From Bacteroidaceae bacterium (GTDB lineage: Bacteria; Bacteroidota; Bacteroidia; Bacteroidales; Bacteroidaceae): 46,276 nucleotides of DNA. The translations under genes and the position numbers were made by a program. The notes below the pieces were generated by a model. That model was not told the DNA's origin, searched no databases, and saw nothing but the letters and a program-made list of their open reading frames with translations. Location of the stretch: positions 1 to 46,276 of the forward strand of contig JAGCPD010000008.1 of NCBI GenBank assembly GCA_017645305.1, read 5' to 3'. This document shows positions 34,909 to 41,013 of this stretch, in pieces (within the stretch, counting starts at the first letter, position 1; each line of letters starts with the position of its first letter).

Positions 34909-34981
34909 TCGGATAGAGGAGACTCGAACTCCCGACCCCTACGTCCCGAACGTAGTACGCTACCAACTGCGCTACTATCCG
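34909..34981 (-). tRNA. tRNA-Pro (anticodon CGG)
   Basis: Read on the minus strand, the acceptor arms CGGATAG and CTATCCG pair fully. The D arm contains GCGCAGTTGGTAGCG. The anticodon stem CTACG/CGTAG encloses TTCGGGA, giving anticodon CGG, and the T loop is TTCGAGT. The discriminator is A, and CCA is not encoded. It decodes CCG proline codons. A good promoter lies upstream at 35022-35053, and the polysaccharide operon begins just downstream in the same direction. Confidence 0.95.
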
Positions 34982-35021
34982 AATGCAATGTCATAAAGGA
35001 CTAAACCCCTAATTGCGGGTA

Positions 35022-35053
35022 CAAAGGTACGAATAAGTGAACGATATTCCAAA
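35022..35053 (-). promoter_or_regulatory. Promoter of tRNA-Pro
   Basis: On the minus strand, TTTG (35050-35053) and TACCTTTG (35022-35029) are 20 bases apart. The tRNA 5' end at 34981 is about 35 bases beyond the expected start site. The same TACCTTTG -7 word precedes tRNA-Phe. Confidence 0.85.
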
Positions 35054-35089
35054 TTAATTTGGGAAAATCTGAGTGAATCAGTATCTGTC

Positions 35090-36538
35090 TTACTGTTTTT
35101 TCTTGATTCTTTTAGCCAGACCGATGGCACCAGTGGGACACACAAGACGGCATAAATGGCAGCCAACGCACTTTGTCCCGATGATGCGAGGCTGACGGGT
35201 TTCATAATCAAAGGCGATGGCCTGATGACCGCCATCTTGACAAGAGACGTAACAGCGGCCGCAACCGATACATTTCTCGCGGTCGAATTTGGGATATACC
35301 AATGTATCGCGATCCAAGTCAGAAGGCAGGTAGAACTTTGGAAGAAGCTCGCCCACAAGGTCTTCCAAATGCTCGATGCCGCGTTCTGCCATATAGGTCT
35401 GCATGCCCAGAATGAGGTCGTCGATAATGCGATAGCCATATTGCATCACGGCGGTGCAAACCTGAACGTTTCGACACCCCAATTGGATGAACTCCAGGGC
35501 ATCGCGCCATGTCTCGATTCCTCCTATTCCGCTATATTGTATATTCTTCATAATGGGGTTCTTTACCATTGCCAGAATGTGGCGTAGTGCTATGGGCTTG
35601 ACAGCTTTTCCAGAATAACCCGATCCCGTTTGGCAGCCGTTTACTTCCGAGCCTTCGCCAAGTGTCACGCTCTTGATGGTGTTGATGGCCGAGATGGCAT
35701 CTGCACCAGCAAAATAAGCTCCCATAGCCGGCTGTGAGATATGGGCGATGTTGGGTGTCATCTTGGGAATGACGGGAATCTTTACGTTGCGTTTCACATA
35801 AGCCGTAAAGAACGTAACCAACTCGGGGTCTTGTCCCACGTCGCTACCCATACCGCTCTCGCGCATCTGGGGACAGGAGAAGTTAAGTTCTACTGCATCA
35901 CAGCCGGCAGATTCTGCCATCTTTGCCAGTTCTATCCATTCCTCTTCGGTTTGTCCCATGATGCTGGCAATTACCACTTTCGAGGGGTAGTCCTGCTTCA
36001 AGCGTCTCAGTATGTCGAAATCAACTTCATGGGGATTTTCGCTTAGCTGCTCCATGTTGCGGAAGCCGATAAATGATACACCGTCCTTTACAGCATCAAA
36101 GCGAGGTGATACCTCACGGATTTCCTGCATACAGATGGTCTTATAGAAGACACCTGCCCAACCCATATCAAAGGCCCGAGCTACCATCTCATAGTTGGTG
36201 CAGATGGCTGACGAGGCAAGGAAGAACGGGTTCTCGCACTTGATACCACAAAAGGTTATGGAGAGGGAAGGGGCGGGCTTGTTTGTCTCGTAAGAATTAC
36301 AACATGCAGCACGTAGCAATTCCCTGATGCGGATAGTCCTGTCGTAGTGAATACACATCTGCTCGGCTTGCTCCAAGTCGGCATCGTCGCAATCCTTTAT
36401 CCACCGCCAGGCATTCTTGGCATTGTTAAATCGAATAGCACGGATAGCCCGTGCAGGGTCTCCTTTCTTACATGCTTTTGTGCAAGGTGCATCTTCACAC
36501 AACAGGCAGCGTGCCGCTTCTTCATGGATGTGTAGCAT
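35090..36538 (-). CDS. PreA-like dihydropyrimidine/dihydroorotate dehydrogenase family protein with extra N-terminal Fe-S domain
   Basis: The 482-residue product has three parts. The N-terminal cluster-binding segment CLLCEDAPCTKAC (Cys11, 14, 19, 23) is like that of PreT and the N-terminus of mammalian DPD. An FMN-binding dihydroorotate-dehydrogenase barrel follows (about 92-390, with VELNFSCPQMRESGMGSDVG and YSGIGGIETWRDALEFIQLG). The C-terminal ferredoxin has CIGCGRCYVSC (from 423) and CVGCHLCRLVC (from 457). The FAD/NAD(P) domain of a full DPD is missing. GMGSDVGQD has Val where mammalian DPD has its catalytic Cys (GMGLACGQD). It is probably an electron-transferring reductase of pyrimidine-type substrates, and the exact substrate is uncertain. 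Confidence 0.82.
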   Translation of the reverse strand: MLHIHEEAARCLLCEDAPCTKACKKGDPARAIRAIRFNNAKNAWRWIKDCDDADLEQAEQMCIHYDRTIRIRELLRAACCNSYETNKPAPSLSITFCGIKCENPFFLASSAICTNYEMVARAFDMGWAGVFYKTICMQEIREVSPRFDAVKDGVSFIGFRNMEQLSENPHEVDFDILRRLKQDYPSKVVIASIMGQTEEEWIELAKMAESAGCDAVELNFSCPQMRESGMGSDVGQDPELVTFFTAYVKRNVKIPVIPKMTPNIAHISQPAMGAYFAGADAISAINTIKSVTLGEGSEVNGCQTGSGYSGKAVKPIALRHILAMVKNPIMKNIQYSGIGGIETWRDALEFIQLGCRNVQVCTAVMQYGYRIIDDLILGMQTYMAERGIEHLEDLVGELLPKFYLPSDLDRDTLVYPKFDREKCIGCGRCYVSCQDGGHQAIAFDYETRQPRIIGTKCVGCHLCRLVCPTGAIGLAKRIKKKQ

Positions 36539-36558
36539 AATGTTATTCGTTTTTTATA

Positions 36559-36587
36559 CAAACATAATATAACTTTAGAAGGCCAAA
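36559..36587 (-). promoter_or_regulatory. Possible promoter of the PreA-like gene
   Basis: TATGTTTG on the minus strand (36559-36566) matches TAnnTTTG, with a TTTG at 36584-36587. The spacer is only 17 bases, shorter than the 19-20 seen at the other promoters here, so the -33 assignment is uncertain. It lies about 20 bases before the ATG at 36538. Confidence 0.5.
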
Positions 36588-36637
36588 ATGTCTTCTAATA
36601 TCATTTTTGTGGTTTCTGTCAAAAAAATGCGAAAAAG

Positions 36638-36669
36638 TTTGGCGGGTTTAAAAAAAACACGTACCTTTG
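36638..36669 (+). promoter_or_regulatory. Promoter of tRNA-Phe
   Basis: TTTG at 36638-36641 and TACCTTTG at 36662-36669 have a 20-base spacer, a full match to the Bacteroidetes promoter. The tRNA begins at 36699. Confidence 0.88.
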
Positions 36670-36698
36670 CACCCGCAAACGACAAAACGGCAGAAAAT

Positions 36699-36771
36699 GG
36701 TGCCATAGCTCAGTTGGTAGAGCAAAGGACTGAAAATCCTTGTGTCCCCGGTTCGATTCCTGGTGGCACCA
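36699..36771 (+). tRNA. tRNA-Phe (anticodon GAA)
   Basis: The acceptor arms GGTGCCA and TGGCACC pair fully. The D arm is GCTCAGTTGGTAGAGC. The anticodon stem AAGGA/TCCTT encloses CTGAAAA, giving GAA, and the T arm is CCCCGGTTCGATTCCTGG. The discriminator is A, and CCA is not encoded. It has its own promoter and terminator, so it is a monocistronic tRNA gene. Confidence 0.96.
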
Positions 36772-36779
36772 CACAAGAA

Positions 36780-36812
36780 GAGACATCAACCCATTTAGTT
36801 GGTGTCTCTTTT
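36780..36812 (+). terminator. Intrinsic terminator after tRNA-Phe
   Basis: GAGACATCAA (36780-36789) pairs with TTGGTGTCTC (36799-36808), ten pairs with one G-T wobble and a 9-base loop, followed by TTTT at 36809-36812. It lies 9 bases after the tRNA. Confidence 0.85.
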
Positions 36813-36830
36813 GCTTTCATACTATCTTCT

Positions 36831-37322
36831 TCAGAAAACAGATGAAATGAATGAAATCAGATAGCTTCCTAACCTAATCAACGCCCATATCATTAGGGCT
36901 ATGAACAATAGAAGTAAAACAAGGATAATAGCTGACTGCCAGGCTTTTCGGTTTACTTTTCTTATGACCGCCTCATCTCCATCTATATATCCTTGAATCA
37001 ACTCCAGATTCTGAATGTTTGCGCGATGGAAGATGTCTATGATGTCACCCACGAAGAACGGAATTAATCCCAATAGAAAATCACGTAAGGCATTGTTCAG
37101 GATAGCTAATGTTAAAGGAATGCTCTTAATGAAGCACACAGAAAAATAGACAAACGGTATAACGCTGAATAAAGCGATTGCATCGCCCCATCCGGGAATG
37201 AAACCAATAAGCGCGTCCAGATAGTATCGGTCCATATAGCGCGTCAGGAGGGCCATTGTCTGATAGGCTTTATTCTCCATCAGCAGTTTACGACGTATTT
37301 GTTTTTTCTCTTTTTTGTTCAT
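36831..37322 (-). CDS. DUF4112 membrane protein
   Basis: The 163-residue product has the DUF4112 pattern: LDALIGFIPGWGDAIALF early, LGLIPFFVGDIIDIFHRANI in the middle, and a final hydrophobic helix (AIILVLLLLFIALMIWALI). Function is unknown; the protein is predicted to lie in the inner membrane. An in-frame TTG at 37334 is upstream, but ATG 37322 (MNKKEKKQIRRKLL) is the better start. A promoter ends only about 10 bases before it, so the message would have a very short leader. Confidence 0.85.
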   Translation of the reverse strand: MNKKEKKQIRRKLLMENKAYQTMALLTRYMDRYYLDALIGFIPGWGDAIALFSVIPFVYFSVCFIKSIPLTLAILNNALRDFLLGLIPFFVGDIIDIFHRANIQNLELIQGYIDGDEAVIRKVNRKAWQSAIILVLLLLFIALMIWALIRLGSYLISFISSVF

Positions 37323-37331
37323 TTCTGATGA

Positions 37332-37363
37332 CAAAAATACGATTAAGTGCGAGATTCACCAAA
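37332..37363 (-). promoter_or_regulatory. Promoter of the DUF4112 gene
   Basis: On the minus strand, TTTG (37360-37363) and TATTTTTG (37332-37339) are 20 bases apart. Transcription would start about five bases before the ATG at 37322. Confidence 0.75.
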
Positions 37364-37515
37364 TATAAAATGTTTTTCTTTTGAGTGTAATGCCAGTTAT
37401 TTACCCGTAATATTGAATACGGGGAGTTTGTGCGATGAATTCTCCTCGAATTAACGCAGATACTCTGATATGTGATTGCAGGAAATCATGGCATATCAAT
37501 TTTATGTTATCGGTC

Positions 37516-37566
37516 TGCATAAAAATGCAAAAAATATGTGACGTGATTGCATATTCATTGCATATT
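37516..37566. promoter_or_regulatory. Candidate ArgR operator region
   Basis: ATTGCATATT occurs twice in direct orientation at 37546-37555 and 37557-37566 (11-base period). A dyad TGCAT-AAAA-ATGCA lies just upstream at 37516-37529. These AT-rich TGCAT words lie directly before the argR -7 box, where autoregulatory ARG boxes are usually found. The match to the known ARG box (TGAAT-rich dyad) is only partial. A separate 6-bp inverted repeat, CCCGTA/TACGGG, lies at 37404-37423. Confidence 0.45.
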
Positions 37567-37592
37567 TTTAATGGCGTTTCAATAATATTGTG

Positions 37593-37600
37593 TATCTTTG
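37593..37600 (+). promoter_or_regulatory. -7 box of the arginine operon promoter
   Basis: TATCTTTG matches TAnnTTTG and is 20 bases before the argR ATG at 37621. No clear TTTG is seen at -33. The operator-like repeats occupy that position, which would suit a regulated promoter. Confidence 0.65.
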
Positions 37601-37620
37601 CAGCCGAAAAATGGGAAAAT

Positions 37621-38097
37621 ATGCAAAAACGACAGGATAAAAAGACCCGTCTGCAGGCTATACGCCTAATAGTGAGTTCTCAGGCCCTTGAAAGCCAGGA
37701 GGATTTGCAGGTGGAGTTGGATAAGGCGGGCTTTCCTTGTACGCAGACTACTTTGAGCCGCGACCTTAAGCAACTCCGTATCAGTAAGGTTCGTGGCCGA
37801 AACGGTCATAGTGTATATGCTTTGCCCAGAGAGGGTATGTTCTCACCTGCTTATACCCGTGAGGAGATTCATAAGAGTTGCTGGCAAATTAATTTCTCGG
37901 GAAATCTGATGGTGGTGCATACACCACCCGGTCATGCCAGCATGGTTGCATACGACATAGATAATGCCCACCATCCGTTTTTCTTGGGCACCGTGGCTGG
38001 AGACGATACAGTGTTGGTGGTGCTGCAAGAGGATTTGGAGCGGGAGCGGGCCAGAACAGCGATGTCAGAAATTGTTCCCCAATTATTTGAAAAGTAA
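37621..38097 (+). CDS. argR: Arginine repressor ArgR
   Basis: The 158-residue product has the N-terminal winged helix (KTRLQAIRLIVSSQALESQE, TQTTLSRDLKQLRISKVRGR) and the C-terminal hexamerisation and arginine-binding domain (VVHTPPGHASMVAYDIDNA, GTVAGDDTVLVVL). The reading frame is open from 37435, but the family start is MQKRQDKKTRLQ at 37621, placed correctly after the -7 box. As first gene of the arginine cluster it should control argG, argC and the GNAT gene, and itself. Confidence 0.95.
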   Translation: MQKRQDKKTRLQAIRLIVSSQALESQEDLQVELDKAGFPCTQTTLSRDLKQLRISKVRGRNGHSVYALPREGMFSPAYTREEIHKSCWQINFSGNLMVVHTPPGHASMVAYDIDNAHHPFFLGTVAGDDTVLVVLQEDLERERARTAMSEIVPQLFEK

Positions 38098-38103
38098 AAA
38101 GTA

Positions 38104-38149
38104 TAAAGTCCAATGATCAATTTTCAATGATTAATGTTCAATGAATAAA
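38104..38149 (+). repeat. CAATGA/CAATTTTCAATGA spacer repeat before the GNAT gene
   Basis: CAATGA occurs at 38111, 38125 and 38139 within an AT-rich stretch. The third copy supplies the first possible ATG (38141) of the next gene. Similar CAATGCTCAATTCTCAATG words occur at 45450-45468. Confidence 0.6.
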
Positions 38150-38770
38150 ATGAGCGATATAAAACTTGAAGATATAAAGATTTTGGTGGCAGGACCGGAG
38201 CATGAGGTCTATGTGGACACTATTCTTGAGACAATAGCTGAAGCAGCAAAAGTGCGTGGCACTGGTATTGCCAAGCGTACGCACGAATATTTGGCAAAGA
38301 AGATGTTTGAAGCCAAGGCCGTTATCGCATTGGCGCAGGATGGGCGTTTTGCAGGTTTCAGCTACATTGAGACATGGGAGAATCAACAATATGTGACGAC
38401 CAGTGGTCTGATTGTACACCCTGACTTCCGGGGCCTTCACATTGCTAAGCGCATTAAGGACCTGACGTTTACTTTGGCTCGTACTCGTTGGCCTCATGCC
38501 AAGATTTTCAGTCTGACCAGCGGTGCTGCCGTGATGAAGATGAATACTGCCCTGGGCTACCAACCGGTGACGTTTGCAGACTTGACCGATGACGAAGCAT
38601 TTTGGAAGGGTTGCGAGGGTTGCGTCAACTATCCTGTATTGAAAGAGCGTAACCGAAAGTTCTGCATCTGCACAGCTATGCTTTTTGATCCTACCGAGCA
38701 TTTGCCTGCAAAGTTATCGGAAGAGGTGTTGTCGCGCATCAAACACCTTCAGGAGATTGAAGGACAGTGA
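38141..38770 (+). CDS. GNAT-family acyltransferase, candidate N-acylglutamate synthase
   Basis: The 209-residue product is a GNAT-fold acyltransferase. The acetyl-CoA motif is seen as TTSGLIVHPDFRGLHIAKRI, preceded by AVIALAQDGRFAGFSYIETW. Its position between argR and argG, and the absence of a classical ArgA here, suggest it makes N-acetyl- or N-succinyl-glutamate, the first step of arginine synthesis. Bacteroidales are known to use succinylated intermediates in part of this pathway. I recall genetic support for such a role in Bacteroides, but this should be verified. Either ATG 38141 or 38150 could be the start; the first falls in a repeat. Confidence 0.8.
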   Translation: MNKMSDIKLEDIKILVAGPEHEVYVDTILETIAEAAKVRGTGIAKRTHEYLAKKMFEAKAVIALAQDGRFAGFSYIETWENQQYVTTSGLIVHPDFRGLHIAKRIKDLTFTLARTRWPHAKIFSLTSGAAVMKMNTALGYQPVTFADLTDDEAFWKGCEGCVNYPVLKERNRKFCICTAMLFDPTEHLPAKLSEEVLSRIKHLQEIEGQ

Positions 38771-38802
38771 AAGAGAAATTGTGAATTATGAATTGAAAAA
38801 AT

Positions 38803-40008
38803 ATGGAACAGAAGAAGAAAGTTGTTGTAGCCTTTAGTGGCGGACTTGATACCAGCTACACAGTGATGTATCTGGCGAAGGAAAAGGGATACGAGGTGCA
38901 TGCAGCCTGTGCCAATACGGGTGGCTTTAGTGCTGAACAGTTGAAAACAAATGAGGAGAATGCCTATAAGTTGGGTGCTACCAAATATGTAACGCTGGAT
39001 GTGACTCAGGAGTATTACGAGAAGTCTCTGAAGTATATGGTTTTTGGCAATGTCTTACGTAACAATTGCTATCCCATCTCGGTAAGCTCGGAACGTATTT
39101 TCCAGGCTTTGGCTATTGCCCGCTATGCCAAGGAAATAGGTGCTACTGCCATTGCACATGGCTCAACGGGTGCCGGCAACGACCAGATTCGTTTTGATAT
39201 GACCTTCCTTGTAATGTGTCCCGGAGTGGAGATTATTACGTTAACACGCGACGGAAACCTCTCTCGTCAAGAAGAGGTTGACTATCTTAACGCCAACGGT
39301 TTCTATGCTGATTTTACAAAGCTCAAATACAGCTATAATGTAGGCCTTTGGGGCACCAGTATCTGTGGTGGCGAGATTCTTGACTCAAAACAGGGCCTGC
39401 CTGAGAGTGCTTACCTTAAGCACCCCACAGAGGAAGGACCTGAACTGCTTAAGATAGGCTTTGAGAAGGGGGAAATCTGTTCCGTTAACGGAGAGCACTT
39501 CGATGATAAGATAAAGGCCATTCAAAAGGTTGAGGAGATAGGTGCCCGTTATGGCATTGGCCGTGATTGTCATGTTGGTGACACCATTATCGGTATCAAG
39601 GGACGTGTCGGCTTTGAGGCTGCTGCTCCCATGTTGATTATAGGTGCACACCGCTACCTCGAGAAGTTCACTCTCTCGAAGTGGCAACAGTACTGGAAAG
39701 AACAGGTAGCGAACTGGTACGGTATGTTCCTACATGAGAGTCAGTATCTGGAACCCGTCATGCCCGATATTGAGGCAATGCTGACAAGCAGCCAGCGCAA
39801 TGTGACAGGCGAAGTGACGCTTGAACTGCGTCCTCTCTGTTTCCAGACTGTTGGTGTGGATAGTCCAAACGATTTGGTCAAGAATAAACTTGGTGAGTAT
39901 GGCGAGACTGCCAAGGCATGGACAAGCGAGGATGCCAAAGGCTTCATCAAGGTAACTTCAACCGCACTCCGTGCATATTATCTGGCACATCCCGATGAAG
40001 TACGTTAG
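38803..40008 (+). CDS. argG: Argininosuccinate synthase
   Basis: ArgG joins citrulline and aspartate with ATP. The 401-residue product starts MEQKKKVVVAFSGGLDTSYT, with the PP-loop SGGLDTS. It also has ISVSSERIFQALAIARYAKE, GSTGAGNDQIRFDMTF and the citrulline/aspartate-binding region around SYNVGLWGTSICGGEI. The length is normal. The 3' end overlaps argC by 14 bases in a different frame, so the two are likely translationally coupled. Confidence 0.97.
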   Translation: MEQKKKVVVAFSGGLDTSYTVMYLAKEKGYEVHAACANTGGFSAEQLKTNEENAYKLGATKYVTLDVTQEYYEKSLKYMVFGNVLRNNCYPISVSSERIFQALAIARYAKEIGATAIAHGSTGAGNDQIRFDMTFLVMCPGVEIITLTRDGNLSRQEEVDYLNANGFYADFTKLKYSYNVGLWGTSICGGEILDSKQGLPESAYLKHPTEEGPELLKIGFEKGEICSVNGEHFDDKIKAIQKVEEIGARYGIGRDCHVGDTIIGIKGRVGFEAAAPMLIIGAHRYLEKFTLSKWQQYWKEQVANWYGMFLHESQYLEPVMPDIEAMLTSSQRNVTGEVTLELRPLCFQTVGVDSPNDLVKNKLGEYGETAKAWTSEDAKGFIKVTSTALRAYYLAHPDEVR

Positions 40009-40966
40009 GGTAGGGGTTTTAGGGGCTGCCGGCTATACGGGCGGTGAGTTGATTCGCCTGCTGCTGAACCATCCGCAGGCAGAGATTGTATTTGCCAATA
40101 GCGAGAGTAATGCAGGCAACCCTGTGAGCGAGGTGCATGAGGGACTGGTAGGCGAGACTGACCTCTGCTTCACTTCTGAGATGCCTTTCGACAAAGTGGA
40201 TGTCGTTTTCTTCTGCTTTGGTCACGGCAAGAGTGAGGCATTCCTAAAAGAACATACAATCCCCGCAAACATAAGGATTATTGATCTTGCACAGGATTTC
40301 CGTATTCGTGGTGCTCATGACTTTGTGTATGGTCTTCCCGAAACTCATAAGACTGTTATTGCCGATTGCCAGCATTTGGCCAATCCTGGTTGCTTCGCTA
40401 CCTGTATTCAGTTGGCTATGCTGCCTGCGCTGAAAGCAGGCATCATTAGCGGCGATATTCATGTGAATGGTATAACAGGTAGTACGGGAGCTGGTCAGAA
40501 GCCGGGAGCAACGACTCACTTCTCTTGGCGTAACGACAACATCTCTGTCTATAAGACATTCACCCATCAGCATCTGCTTGAAATCAATCAGACGGTTCAG
40601 GAGCTTTGTCCGGGCTATCAGGGACGTGTGCTCTTTATTCCGCAGCGTGGCTGCTTCACAAGGGGTATCTTCGTTACGGCCTATGCCAAGTGTGACAAGC
40701 CACTGGAGGAAGTGCAGCAGATATATGCTGACTACTACAAGGATGCCGCCTTTACCCATTTCGTTACCAAGAGTCCTGACATGAAGCAGGTGGTAAACAC
40801 CAACAAGGCTGTGGTCTATGTTGAGAAGTTTGAAGACCAGCTCTTGATGATTTCCTGTATTGACAACCTTCTGAAGGGTGCCGTAGGGCAGGCTGTGCAG
40901 AATATGAACCTGATGTTTGGTCTTGACGAGAAGGCGGGACTTGAGCTGAAAGCATCAGCTTTTTAA
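39995..40966 (+). CDS. argC: N-acetyl-gamma-glutamyl-phosphate reductase
   Basis: ArgC is the NADPH-dependent reductase of the third arginine step, and in this phylum it may act on N-succinyl substrates. The 323-residue product has the nucleotide-binding VGVLGAAGYTGGELIRLLLN and the catalytic cysteine in ANPGCFATCIQLAMLP. GITGSTGAGQKPGATTHFSW and PQRGCFTRGIFVTAY follow. The frame is open from 39971, but MKYVRVGVLGAAG at 39995 is the family start. The operon stops here without argB, argD or an argF-type gene in view. Confidence 0.96.
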   Translation: MKYVRVGVLGAAGYTGGELIRLLLNHPQAEIVFANSESNAGNPVSEVHEGLVGETDLCFTSEMPFDKVDVVFFCFGHGKSEAFLKEHTIPANIRIIDLAQDFRIRGAHDFVYGLPETHKTVIADCQHLANPGCFATCIQLAMLPALKAGIISGDIHVNGITGSTGAGQKPGATTHFSWRNDNISVYKTFTHQHLLEINQTVQELCPGYQGRVLFIPQRGCFTRGIFVTAYAKCDKPLEEVQQIYADYYKDAAFTHFVTKSPDMKQVVNTNKAVVYVEKFEDQLLMISCIDNLLKGAVGQAVQNMNLMFGLDEKAGLELKASAF

Positions 40967-41013
40967 TGAAGACATTAGGCTTTAGACATTAGTATATATA
41001 ATAGATATTGGGG

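Noticed and set aside
36588..36845. 85-codon open frame across the tRNA-Phe region
   Set aside because: It runs through the promoter, the complete tRNA-Phe and its terminator, has no protein-family character, and is explained by the RNA gene.
37435..37620. N-terminal extension of ArgR
   Set aside because: The frame is open upstream, but it would read through the operator-like repeats and the -7 box. The family N-terminus begins at 37621.
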